Shown here: positions 22,706 through 34,135 of the stretch, piece by piece
Numbering within the stretch: the first letter of the stretch is position 1
How the letters are laid out: each line of letters opens with the position of its first letter
Assembly: GCA_039602395.1 (NCBI GenBank)
Contig: JBCNJP010000007.1
Span: 125,290,952 to 125,354,951 of the forward strand
Source of the DNA: Deinandra increscens subsp. villosa
Lineage: Eukaryota > Streptophyta > Magnoliopsida > Asterales > Asteraceae
Length of the DNA: 64,000 nucleotides
Reading direction: 5' to 3'
Position numbers and translations under genes: made by a program
Notes under the pieces: generated by a model
Seen by the model: only the letters and a program-made list of their open reading frames with translations
The model's database searches: none
Told to the model about the DNA's origin: nothing

Positions 22706-24200
22706 CGTGTTTGACCAGTGTGTAAGTACTTCTAGAAGACATATTGGTGATTGTAAAGTTGCTGATGGATGGGTATTCCGCTTAACTTAAATTTCAATGC
22801 TTAAACTTTTTAAAAGCTAAAACTGAAAGGTATTCGTATCGATTGGTCAATTTTCTTTCTTTAATGCATTTCGTTTGTAGTTTAGGGGGATAAATTCAAA
22901 ATAGCCAAAAATAGTGTCTTGATGTTTTTGTTAAAATGAAAAATCCAAAAATAGAGTTTTCATTTTAAGGGGAGAAAAAACGGAAGAATACAAAAACATT
23001 AAAAAAAATGAGAAATTGTATATGACATAATTGGGAAATGTTAGTACATTGGCTTACATGTCTGACTCATGGATAGACTAAATGGAAAAGCCATAAGATC
23101 ATTGTTCGATGTGCTTGGTAGGCTCGGCAAATCAGAAAGTATTCAGATGTGATATACATTAAATACTAATGCTTGACTAAGTCGACAACATCTTGATGCG
23201 TATCTTAAAATATTGAAAAAGATATGTGATTAAGAAACAAATGAGAAGTCACTGTGTATATATGTGTTCATTTTGCAAAAAATTAAACTTGTTTAATTTT
23301 CTATATTTTCTTAAATGATCGGACTATCTCTGCGTATACGTGAGTATCGACCTGATAGTTGTTCATTTAAGGTTCTGCTTTATTTTCTTTAGTGTTTCGT
23401 ATAATTCATTGGACTTTCTCTGCGTATACAGAAGTATCGACCTGATTGTTGTTGAATTATACAATTTCAACTTGATTTATTTTCTTATTTTGTTAAATCC
23501 AAGGCCTTATCTGCGTATCGAAAGATCGACCTTAAGGTAAATGATTTAACGTTCTTATTTCTTTTTACATGGAACACAGTTGATAGTATCATGAATATAA
23601 TCACTATGTATTAAATCACAAGTAAAACCACAAAGTGTGATAAGTAAAATGTATCTGAGTATGTCTGATAGTCTAGGGTACACTGGTCAAAGCATATCTA
23701 ATCAATACTTTAACATATCCAGACGTTATGAGTATAATTGTGCATGAGTTTAAAGTTGGACAAGTTATATCCGCAATTGACATGACTTGTGTGCTGAAGT
23801 AATTAAAATTGAAGTGTAGTTCAGCATGTTATAACCAATATGATCCTAAGTCGTGATCTTTCTCTAAAAGAAAAATATAGTGTCTATTTCTGTGATTGCT
23901 TTTAAGTTTCATATACGAAAATTCAAAAATATGTTAGGTGTGTTTTAGCATAATCTTAGAAAAATCAAAAAGATTTTCGGTGTGTTTTGATGTAATGTTT
24001 CAAAAAGCCAAAAAGATTTTGTTTCTTATTTTGTTTCTCATTATTTGATCTGATACTAAACAAAATTTCAAAAGTATATCTTCGATTCTCTAAGAGAAGT
24101 TTTGCACCAAGATTAACTTAATTTTCGTAAATCAAAAAGAAAAAACTACACTTTTGTCTTCTAAAGTTACAGGTTATGATGAAAAGACTCTAGCATGGTG
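22706..24200 (+). mobile_element. 3' non-coding interior of the gag-only copia-like element
   Basis: About 1.5 kb without coding frames lies between gag and the polypurine tract. It contains the three-hairpin block at 23310-23550. From about 23571 to 24120 it is the reverse complement of the minus-strand copy at 16940-17256 plus 19515-19697. Confidence 0.65.
23310..23550 (+). other. three tandem stem-loops with conserved core and covarying stems
   Basis: Unit 1: outer stem CTTAAATGA (23310-23318) with TCATTTAAG (23363-23371), middle stem ACTATC/GATAGT, apical ATAC-GTGA-GTAT. Unit 2: outer stem GTATAATTCA (23399-23408) with TGAATTATAC (23453-23462), a weaker middle stem, apical ATAC-AGAA-GTAT. 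Unit 3: outer stem GTTAAATC (23492-23499) with GATTTAAC (23543-23550), middle stem CCTTA/TAAGG, apical ATC-GAAA-GAT. All share CTGCGTAT before and ATCGACCT after the apical hairpin. The function is unknown; within a retroelement RNA, roles in packaging, dimerisation, export or stability are possible. Confidence 0.7.
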
Positions 24201-24212
24201 AAAGGGGGAGAT
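24201..24212 (+). promoter_or_regulatory. polypurine tract of the gag-only copia-like element
   Basis: GAAAGGGGGAGA lies immediately before the LTR start, in the position and composition of a plus-strand primer. Confidence 0.7.
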
Positions 24213-24790
24213 TGAAGTATCTTTACAAAATGGATCTTGAAGTTTCAAAAGTTGATCAAGTTCTGATCCAACCATGCAAATTCTATGTCGAAGATCTGAT
24301 ACAACAATGTTGAAGATTAAAGACTAGAGATTTAGTTAGAATAGATACACCACACGTCACGAGGGGTCTTTTAGAGCATGATCCTATGTTGCGGAGTGTC
24401 TCGTTTGTTGTATCTAATCATAGTGTAATTGTGAGTCTTTGGGTTCCACAAACCAGGAAAAGAACCACGGGTTCGTTGCTTAGCTGGTTCGCTGAACAGT
24501 CAACTATTATAAATAGTTGACTCAGTCTTAGACTTACTAATTCTGTCATTCTGAGTCTTGCTAAGTGTGTGTTTCTGTGTGTGTTTTAGAGAGAGAGAGA
24601 GAGAGCCAGAGAGCTTTGTAATTGTTTCTTATTGTGATTCAATAAAACAAAGCTTATTTACTTTCTCGTGTACTAGATTGATTGATTCTACCAGTGGTAA
24701 GATCCTCCCAGGCTCTTATACTTGTGTCCTTGGACGACCTCGGTTTCTTATCTTCGCTATACAACGCAACGATGGGTGCACTTGCCCGTG
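24213..24790 (+). mobile_element. 3' LTR of the gag-only copia-like element (right edge approximate)
   Basis: Begins just after the polypurine tract (TTGAAGTATCTTTAC). It has a TATA-like TTATAAATAG at about 24508, a GA microsatellite at about 24589-24606, and an AATAAAAC polyadenylation-like signal at about 24640. The end is not defined because the 5' LTR is not in the window. Confidence 0.5.
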
Positions 24791-24949
24791 ATGTATGGTG
24801 AATGTTAGTTATTGAGTTTTATAAATTTTAAAGCTTGAGCAATAGTGGTGTCGAACTTAACCCATAATTGTCAATTTTTTAATATACACTATACCGTACA
24901 CCACACCAACTATCTTGAAGAATAGTCCACTTGTCTAATCCAATATTCT

Positions 24950-26640
24950 CCAAATAATTCCAAGCATCTTGACATTAAAATTTCACCTATCTTACTAAAT
25001 GCGGATACTTACTCAGCTGTGATGTGCAACCAATTCCCTAGCAAAGCCATTTAAGTTCAACTGACTTGAACTTAGACATAAATTTGCTTTGAATATGATG
25101 TAGGCAATAAGGATGATATGCATTTGGCTCCATCTAGCCTTCAAGGTTCTTCATAGCGTTTATAATGCCTTTATATCTATCTGAAATAATACAAAGACTC
25201 ATTTGATCAGGAAATCTTACATGCCTTCCAAAATGTTTAAGAAACCAACTCCAAATTTCATTTGTTTCTTCGTCTACAATAGTGTAGGCTATCAGAAGTA
25301 TATAACCTTTGGCATCGTTCGATACCGCACTAAGCATTTTGCCCTTATAAGACCCCTTCAAATGTGTTCTGTCAATACTTATAACAGGTCTACAACGATG
25401 AAATGCTTCTATGGACGACCCAAATTCCCAAAACACATACTTAAATACACAAGAATTAAATAACCCATCCGCTTGGTGACGCCACTCTACAACATTATTT
25501 GGATTTGCTCGTTTCAATGCATTAATATACTTGGGCAGCTCTTGGAAGTTGGACTCCCAGTTGCCATAGATATTAGCAATAGCTTGTCTACGAGCTATCC
25601 AGGCCTTGATATAAGTAATATCAACACTCAATATCTCCTTACAATATGCATGTATCTACTTAATATGATATGTAATATCAACAACAATTTTGTGGTTGAT
25701 GTATGATGCTAGAGTCTTTGATGTAAGACTTGTGTTATTGTTACGGACCGCTGACCCGTAACAGTTATGTCCAACAACCCACTTTACAATCCTCCACATA
25801 CTTGAACTTGAATTTCCTTTCCTTGTTGCAGAGACCATCCAATCACATGGAGGAGTATTTGGGACAACGTGTACATAGCCATCACCATTAGTCTTACATG
25901 TTGCTTTCAATCTATGAGGCCTACTGTCTTGAACCTGATTCTCTTTAGCGGACAACATGAACAATTTCCCTTTTGGATTTAAAATACATACCCGCTCGAA
26001 TATAATTTGTTTGTTCATTCCAGATAACCATGTAATCATCCTCTTCAAAATCACGATCCTCTAATTCTTGTAACACCGAGGTGTCAATGTCATGGTTCAC
26101 CGATCCTTGTGAAAGCTCTTCAAGAATTCCCACTCAAAATTCTGCAGCCGGTTCATCGTAGCCGTCTTCATCACTATATTCCTCTTCGAACCTTAAGTCG
26201 TCTATAACATCTTCAGACGTTGCTTTTGAGGTGTAGGAATCAGAGCCGTCAAAGCCACCCTCATTAACTTACCCACCTGTTGACGGACCCCCTTCGTCGT
26301 CATGAGACTGTGCAAGATTGTAACGTTGGTGGGCTGGATATGTCTCTTCTTCGGGTTCCTGGTTAATATAACCAGTATGTTCAACAGGAATTACTGGCTC
26401 CATTTTAACGTAAATATCACCCATGTAACGAGGTTGTGTTTCTGCACAAAAAAAAACAACATTTCTAAACTGTCGTCATTGTGGATGTATGAAGCATCAC
26501 GCACTCCCTGAAACTCGTAGGACAACAACATGGACACGTTAAACTCTTGCTTACTAACACTAAGTAGGTTATATACCACATCAACAAGTTGTTCATATGA
26601 GAATTTTTCATGAACAGGAAACAATGAGACTTTAGTTGAT
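24950..26640 (-). pseudogene. Mutator-like (MULE) transposase, decayed
   Basis: On the minus strand the N-terminal block KFSYEQLVDVVYNLLSVSKQ (about 26600) is followed by YEFQGVRDASYIHNDDSLEM, a DNA-binding region with DWMVSATRKGN and VGHNCYGSAV (about 25850-25750), and YIKAWIARRQAIANIYGNWE. The first catalytic Asp follows in SIDRTHLKGSYKGKM (about 25370) and then IISDRYKGIINAMKNLEG. Several frameshifts and stops break it, including a stop near 25650 and one at 25134, after which similarity continues to about 24950. It is the same family as the open copy at 62615-64000. Confidence 0.9.
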
Positions 26641-26922
26641 CGTTAGATGAGACAACTCTATTCTCTTAAAATACATTACCACCCCAGAAAATTCGTAAGA
26701 TAAATGGACTGAATGAAGACATTGTGAAAGACTAAGAATTTTCTACAATTGTGTTTGGAAATGAATTCATTTGGAAAGTGGAAAATTTTGTAATTGAAGA
26801 GTTGGTTGTCGTGTTTGAAAATAGTTGAATCTGGGTTTATATTTAAAGAGATGATGAAATGAAGATGATATGAATAAAGCCTAAAAATGTTGTTGGATAG
26901 CAATAAAGATGATATGACTAAA

Positions 26923-29785
26923 TGTGACGCCCACTCCCAGTCTTGGTTCCAGGAGGGGTCACGTGTCGGATTTACTCATGAACACATGGTACAACAGAGA
27001 TAACTAAGCAGCGGAAATTAAAAACTTTTCATTTATATATATAACAAGTTACAACAGTAAGGAAGATAACAACATAATCTATAACTAGATCTTATCTATA
27101 GCTATGCCAGTTTACTACCGAGTCTTTCCTGATAGCTTGCCCATCTAATCTGCCCTTGCTAGAGCCCTTCCCTTGCTACTTTAAACATCACTGATACCTG
27201 ACATACATGCTTTTAAAGGTCAGCTTACGCTGGTGAGTTCTAAGTATTTTAAAACTTTACCTTTCCTTGAAAGGTTTACCTCAAACATTTGGGCCTAACG
27301 ACCCATTCTTTATAAACATTTATCAGGTATAAAACATAACAGAGTTATACCAAAACATTTATCCTTTATCAGGTATAAGACGTAACAGAATTATACCAAA
27401 ACATTTAACCATTCATTCTACTAAGCATTGTCTATTGGAACCACGTTAGTTCCTCGGGCAACCGTCGCCACCCGAAACCTTTCATAGAGTAACCGTCGTT
27501 ACCCCGGGGAACCGTCATCCCCCGCTTCTGATTGTACAACCACCTTTTCCCTTTCTCTAGACAATATCTGCTTAGATTAAAACTTTTTCAACCTTTTAAA
27601 CCTTTTCATCCTTTTCAAAAGTCCATTTAAATAACTCTTGTATTTGGACTCATAACCGTTTCAACACCAGTCCATTACCCGTATATGGAAATAAGCGTTT
27701 CATAAATATAATGTTATGGGTCTTGCATAACAAGGCTAATAAGATCATATTTACCCGACGCTTAGTCCTATACATAGGCTTAGACCAAACATTCACATTT
27801 TTCATTTCTCAAAGCTTTATATAAAAGTTTCATCCTTTATATTACCCGTTTATTATAACCTTCCCGAAAAAGTAATAACAGGTAATAATAACTATAAAAC
27901 AGTTATAAGTATTATATGTGTATCAACACAAAACAAGTAAAGGCATCTCAGATACTTTTTAAGTGAACAGTTGAATATATATATCATTGCATGTATATCA
28001 GGCCCGAAAATATTAAAACATTTAAAACATTTAAAAGTGGGCTCATAGAACTCACCTTATTCTCTTAAGCAGTTAATTCAGAGAAAACCTCCGCAATGCT
28101 TTCCAATTAAACCTAATCGTGTATTGTACGGCGTTAACGCAAGGTTTAATATAATAAACATTTACTATGTTTATTTTAACTCTTTATTAACTTAATAATA
28201 CTTAGTTATTAAGTTTATTCCTTTTTAAAGGTCAAAATGACCAAAATGCCCTTCAGGCAGTTATCCTTTTCTTTTAACGATAATACGAAGACACGCATTC
28301 CTATAAGTAAACGCTCACTCCGGGATCGCCCAGTGAGGGATGCCATTTCCCAGTTGGGATTTATGCGACACCCTCGCTTTTGCCAGAAACCCCAGTGTAC
28401 AGGCGTCTACCCTTCCGGTCCGCGCGAACTTCTAAGTATCCGATTAACTCGGTATTTTAAATACCTTACCATTTATCCATTTTAACTTCATATATACTTA
28501 TTATGTATAAAGACGTGTTACCATACCAAAAATCAAGTCTCCATACCCTCCGAATTATTTTATATTAAATAATCATGTTTCGAAACCCTAATTTCCCGTT
28601 TTAACACTTACATATATATATATTAACATATTTTAAATATGTTTCATATATTAAATATTCTTTAACCCGATAATTACTTTATAATTATCGTTAACCTTTA
28701 TATTAAATATATATGTTTATATATATATATATATATATATTTAATATTTAAATCTTTTCTTTTAATCAATTTTATTTAAATAAAACTGATTAATAATTTT
28801 ATATATTTATTCGTTTTAAATATATATTTATATCATTTATCTCGTTATATGATGATTTGATATAAACTTTAACTTAAAATATAATATTTATAATAATAAC
28901 AAATATTTAACGTGATTACCTCTTGACGGGTCGTTAAACGAGTCCAAAATAACCAAGATAATAAAGTGGTCCGTTTTAGATAAACGAATAGTCCTTCCCG
29001 ACTAGTTTCTCGCCACGAGCATTTCCCCGTTGTCGGTTCGTTGTTTGGACCTCGTTACGCCACCGAAACGTCGCCCGAAAGTGTAAATGGGTTAACTCGA
29101 CGTCCCGTTTTCTAGCTCGTATTACGACCACCATCGTCCACCGTTATCAACCGCCAATCATCGTCACCATTCACCACCATCTCGGCAGTCCGTTGGTGTT
29201 ACCGTCACGCCCCGTCGTCAAACGTACGTCACCGAAGGTTGACCGAAAGTATAGCGTATTGTGTCGGGTTTTTACCGGGTTTAGATCGTCATCCCGTTTC
29301 TCCACCACCTTTATCCAACTGCTACCACCATTGACCTGCTGCCACCACCACCACTGTCTTTGGCGGTCCGCCATCGTCACCGGAGCTGCAGTCGTCGGAG
29401 GTTGAACCCGTCAGGGGGTCGATGGCCCAGAATTGTAACAGATAAGGGAGGTAGGCTGGGTTCGTTGGTTACGCCGGCCGGAGAAGAAGGCAAGGTGGTC
29501 GCCGGAACTGTCGAGCGAAGGGAGGAGCTCGACGGGTTTGCGGCTCTATACTACTGCCGCTGGGTTTTGTTGGCCGGAATCGAGCGGAGGGAGGAACGGG
29601 GGTGGTCTGGTCGGAAAAACGAACAGAGGGACGGAGAAGGGCCGTGAGGGCTTACCGACTTTCGGCTGCTGTCGTCTTGGCTCATCGGGAGGTCGCCGGT
29701 CATGGCTGCCGGTAAAACGAAGGGAGAGAGAGTGGCGGGATTCGGCCGGAAAGTCGGGAACGAAGGGGGGCTGGGTTTTCTTCTT
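26923..29785 (-). mobile_element. probable large LTR, minus orientation, far end lost in the gap
   Basis: Starts TGTGACGCCC on the plus strand (ending GGGCGTCACA on the minus strand), with TTCCGCTGCT just inside on the minus strand, as in the 3585 family. A GC-rich segment at about 29000-29780 corresponds to an LTR leader, read from the gap side. The middle is AT-rich with TA-repeat runs (about 28690-28742). No TSD can be checked because the other end falls at or in the N run. The ORFs at 28237, 29171 and 29360 are in this non-coding region. Confidence 0.45.
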
Positions 29786-30285
29786 NNNNNNNNNNNNNNN
29801 NNNNNNNNNNNNNNNNNNNNNNNNNNNNNNNNNNNNNNNNNNNNNNNNNNNNNNNNNNNNNNNNNNNNNNNNNNNNNNNNNNNNNNNNNNNNNNNNNNNN
29901 NNNNNNNNNNNNNNNNNNNNNNNNNNNNNNNNNNNNNNNNNNNNNNNNNNNNNNNNNNNNNNNNNNNNNNNNNNNNNNNNNNNNNNNNNNNNNNNNNNNN
30001 NNNNNNNNNNNNNNNNNNNNNNNNNNNNNNNNNNNNNNNNNNNNNNNNNNNNNNNNNNNNNNNNNNNNNNNNNNNNNNNNNNNNNNNNNNNNNNNNNNNN
30101 NNNNNNNNNNNNNNNNNNNNNNNNNNNNNNNNNNNNNNNNNNNNNNNNNNNNNNNNNNNNNNNNNNNNNNNNNNNNNNNNNNNNNNNNNNNNNNNNNNNN
30201 NNNNNNNNNNNNNNNNNNNNNNNNNNNNNNNNNNNNNNNNNNNNNNNNNNNNNNNNNNNNNNNNNNNNNNNNNNNNNNNNNNNNN
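29786..30285. other. assembly gap (500 N)
   Basis: Exactly 500 N, most likely a placeholder of unknown true length. ORFs running through it are artefacts. Confidence 0.98.
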
Positions 30286-30331
30286 GAGAATTGGAGATGA
30301 TCAGGTGGATGATGTAATTAATGTCTCTGTT
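30286..30331 (+). repeat. left half of a SINE-like 3' end split by the LINE
   Basis: ATTGGAGATGATCAGGTG followed by TAATGTCTCTG matches the sequence at about 46038-46075 (GATTGGAGATGATCGGGTGA, then GTAATGTCTCCG). Its continuation is on the other side of the LINE at 35650. Confidence 0.6.
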
Positions 30332-30399
30332 TTTTTTTTGAACGGCTCATTTCAATAAAACGCCCCAAGCAAGACGCTTAAAGGGCAACAACAACCAAC

Positions 30400-31632
30400 T
30401 TACAACCAAGAATTACACCAAACATCCCACTCTAAGCTACTCAACTTCAACCTATGCTTGGCCCACAAGTAACTATTAGATTTCGCCTCATTTACAATAC
30501 GACCTATAGACGGACGTTTTCGGTTAAAAACCACATCGTTTCGCTCTTTCCATAATGCCCAACACGTAGCGAAAACGACCACTTGCACCAAACCTGCTTT
30601 CTTTTTATCTCTAACATGCTTATGGACTTCAAAAAGGTCAGACACCTCAAATGCGAAAACATGGGGGATCTGGCACCAGTCGGAAATCATGCTCCAAACT
30701 TCAGCTGCAAAACGACAAGAAATAAAAAGATGTATCCCAGTTTCATCACTGTCACCACACATTCTGCACTCCAGCCTGCTTATGGGGATGTGGCGGGCCT
30801 GCAGTTGGTCCACAGTAGCTATTCTGCTGCGATGGGCCTGCCAACCGAAAATATTAACTTTTAGAGGCACTCCTTTGCTCCACTCCAGATGCACTGCATC
30901 CGGCTGGGGTTGCTGCTGCCACATCATTAGACGCAAGGACTTAACACTGAAGCAGCCTTCTTGATCACCTTTCCACACCCAAGCACCATTTTCAACTTTA
31001 ATTAGATCCCTGAGGTTGATATTAGAGCCCATTAAGGAGTTGTACAGCTTGGCAATCTCATTCCAGGTTCCCACGTACTGTTTGTTTCGAGGAACAAAAG
31101 TAAGACCGCGACCACTTTCATGAATGAAGTAGACGACTTTCCTCCACAGATTATGCGGTTCACTTTTGTACTTCCATATCCATTTTACTAGTAAGCTCCG
31201 GTTGACGATCTTGAGGGGACAAAGGCCAAGACCACCCTCACTTCTTGGTTTACGGACTTCATCGCGATGGACCCAGTGGGTATTTCTCTTGTCATCCGAT
31301 CCCCCCCACAGAAACTTTATACGTATGCTTTCGAGCTTATCAATCACTTCTTGAGGGGCTCTAAATAGGGAAAAGTAATACATCGGGAGGGAGTCGAGAA
31401 CGGCCTTGATGAGCACAAGCCGACCCCCCATTGAAAGATGTTTTACTTTCCACATTGAGAGCCTTCTCTCAAAGGTCTCGATAATGGGATCCCAATTCGC
31501 CACTCTATTCATGTTCGCTCCCACTTTGATTCCGAGGTGGATGAAAGCGGAGACTCCCGGCTCTACAATTAATAAGCCGAGAGCACCTTTCAATCTCCTC
31601 GTTACTAACAATGCAGCCCATAGAGACAACAC
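30400..31632 (-). pseudogene. LINE ORF2 C-terminal part (post-RT region and zf-RVT domain)
   Basis: A 410-codon open stretch. It includes ERRLSMWKVKHLSMGGRLVL and LPMYYFSLFRAPQEVIDKLE, typical of the region after the RT fingers-palm in plant L1 elements, then FLWGG...WVHRDEVRKPRSEGGLGL. The Cys/His zinc-binding region with CRMCGDSDETGIHLFISCRF lies near 30740, followed by VVVFATCWALWKERNDVVFN. It ends at a stop at 30400. This frame is intact but is separated from the RT catalytic part by a frameshift near 31610. Confidence 0.9.
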
Positions 31633-32466
31633 TTGCCAATGTTAATTTTGAGACCCGAAGCCATGTGGAATAACCGAAGTATGTGAACTAAGTTGATGAA
31701 ATTGCTTTCGCACCACTCTCCCATAATTATAGCATCGTCCGCAAATAGATAGGTGTGATATTTTAGGACCATTAAACGGGCACGCGATACCTTTAAACAC
31801 ATTAAGATCCGAGGCATCTACTCATAAGGTTGTGAAAAGCTTCCATAGCTAGGATGAAGAGAAACGGAGATAAAGGATCTCCTTGTCTAACGCCTTTTTC
31901 CAGCCCAAACTCCCAAGTGGGGGAGCCGTTAACGAGAACCGAAGCTCGTCCCCGACTTGAGACAACCGATCCACCCATCTTCTCCATAACGCTCGGAAAA
32001 CCCATCTGATCCATTACCTTGTCCAAGAAAACCCCAATCGATGGAGTCAAAGGCTTTTTCGAAATCAATTTTGAACAACATGGTTGGTCTTTTCTTCTTT
32101 TTGTTCAAGGAGAGGATTTCATTAATGATGAGAGGGCCATCAAGAATGAATCTCCCCGAGATGTATGCTAACTGACGATCAGACACAACCGAAGCATATT
32201 ACTGCTTTGAGCCTGTTTGCCAATACTTTGGAAACCACTTTCGACACACAACCAATCAAGCTAATTGGTCTATAATCGGAAAGGCTCTGCGGATCACTCG
32301 ACTTGGGAATAAGATGAATAAAAGACGAGCTGCACCCCCTGTTAACTGTTCCCTGTTTCGTGAAACTCAGCCATGATTTTGAAAAAATCATTCCCCAGAT
32401 CATCCCAAAACCTTCTAATGAATCTGAAATTGAAGCCGTCTGGACCCGGGGCTTTATCTCCACCAC
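31605..32466 (-). pseudogene. LINE ORF2 reverse transcriptase domain, frameshifted
   Basis: Three overlapping minus-strand frames cover the domain in order. FIHLIPKSSDPQSLSDYRPI and SLIGCVSKVVSKVLANRLK come first (about 32360-32230). FILDGPLIINEILSLNKKKK and FKIDFEKAFDSIDWGFL (first catalytic Asp) follow at about 32150-32040. Then come GVRQGDPLSPFLFILAMEAF (about 31890) and the YLFADDAIIMGEW box with the two catalytic Asp residues (about 31745). At least three frame changes make it non-functional. Confidence 0.92.
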
Positions 32467-33025
32467 ACTCCCAAACTGCGATTTTAATTTCCTCCTTTAG
32501 AAAACTGGCCTGATAAGAAAGCTCACTGTCGACTTTCTGATAATACGATTAAGGTCAGGGCAGTTCGGCAGAGCAAGGGTTTTGGACCAGCATCTCTTTT
32601 AAACTTGTTTCTGTAAAAGGCCCACACTTCTTTTTTTACAAGACTAGGATTAGTAACCCAGTTAGATCACCCACTTTGAAGCCCGTTAATCCGGTTGCCC
32701 GACGAGATGCATCCTGCAAAGCCCGTGGAAAAAGGACGAATTCTCGTCTCCCGTCAACGGCCCATTTGATTCTCGACTTTTCTGTTTAAGATCTAGCGTT
32801 TTGAGCCTCTCAGATTCCCGTAATTTGTTTTTTGCCTCGGCCCAACGATTTCAGCTCACATGTCGTTTATTAACCCTGCTTCAGCTTTAGTTTCAAGATG
32901 CTTCACAAACCGACTTCCATATTCTCTATTTCTCTGCTTTCTTCACTTTTGCTTCTTCTGGATCCATAGCCCTCAGCTCACCTTTAATCATACGCAACTT
33001 CCTCATGAGCCTAAGATCAGCCGCT

Positions 33026-33973
33026 TCATCCGTCTTCATACTCAAAGCTTGCCAAAGTCGTTTTTCGACCAGCTTCTTCAATCCCATCTCTATCGAGCCA
33101 GGAAGAGTAAAATCTAAATGGAGGCGGCCCGTAGTCTACCTCGGACGTCCGAAGGATCACAGGGCTATGATCCGACAGACAGCCGAGGCAGAGCAAGGAG
33201 AGTGGCCGCCGGCCACTTGTACTTGAACTCGCCACACACCAACACACGATCAATCTTGCTAAAGTTTTCTCCGTTTCTACCGGTGTATGTGAATTTTTGA
33301 CCTCCCATCCTGTATTCTTTTAAACCATTGTTAAAAATAAAAGAGTTGAAATCACGAGCCATACCCGAGTTAAAGTCGGAGCCAAGCCGCTCATCCGAAT
33401 GCCGAACAGAGTTGAAATCACCCAGCATCATCTGTCATCCCAGTCAAGCCCCTCATTCAAGCATCAGAGATCGCATCCCAAAGGTTCCGTTTATCAGACG
33501 CACTTTGCGGAGCATAAACGTTAAACACATTTATTCTCGTCCCACACCCCTTCAAACTTGCCCTTGACCAGAATGAAGTTTCTCTGTTTGAAAGTGGATG
33601 TCGATCAGCCTCGAACAGAGAGGGATCCCAAATGCACTAAGCAATCCGCCCGATCGACCGCTCGATTCAACCGCTTCAAACTCATAGTTGTCATTACCCC
33701 ATATCCTTCTAACCGGCAGCTTCTTAATGTCTCTGACACAGGGTCTCTTGTATGCATAATAAAACCACAACGATATTTTTTCTTCACCTTATGAATGCGA
33801 TTCACCTTGTCTATTCCCAATCCCCAAGTGTTGTAGGTGAGAAAATCCATTAAGTTACCTTTTTTGACTCCATCTCCATTTGCCAAAGCATCCACCTGAT
33901 TCACAAAGCCTGAGTTAGATCGGTTCCGAGGATCGCAGCTAACTCTGATAGTTTCCTGTAGCGCCAAGAGCAT
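33026..33973 (-). pseudogene. LINE ORF2 apurinic-like endonuclease domain, frameshifted
   Basis: The start of ORF2 is LMDFLTYNTWGLGIDKVNRI (about 33850-33790). The later endonuclease block MMLGDFNSVRHSDERLGSDF and KIDRVLVCGEFKY lies at 33431-33200. These are the Asn and GDFN catalytic-motif regions of exonuclease-endonuclease-phosphatase domains that nick the target in L1 elements. Part of the domain is shifted or deleted between about 33550 and 33440. Confidence 0.85.
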
Positions 33974-34135
33974 TTTGATCCACCTCCTGCATAGGCTGTC
34001 GAAGCCTCACCTGATGGACCGAAGTCAGAGTCTCCTGGACAGTGGTCGGCAGAGGCTTGACTCGTTGCACTCTCCATTCTCTTTTTTGGAGTTTGGGTTT
34101 TGATGTGCCTAGTATAAGACCCAGATGAGGATAAA

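Noticed and set aside
23310..23550. Hammerhead or other known self-cleaving ribozyme
   Set aside because: The conserved core lacks the CTGATGA...GAAA hammerhead strands in the right arrangement, and I could not match another ribozyme core.
23310..23550. Three small palindromic transposons
   Set aside because: The outer arms differ completely between units while the inner core is shared, the opposite of what terminal inverted repeats would show.
28237..28485. 82-codon plus-strand ORF
   Set aside because: No domain; lies in probable LTR sequence.
29538..30358. Long ORFs across the N run, and the similar ones at 46288-46923
   Set aside because: Most residues are undetermined; the frames exist only because N has no stop codon.
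30583..31354. Plus-strand ORFs at 30583-30964 and 31166-31354
   Set aside because: Shadows of the 410-codon minus-strand LINE frame.
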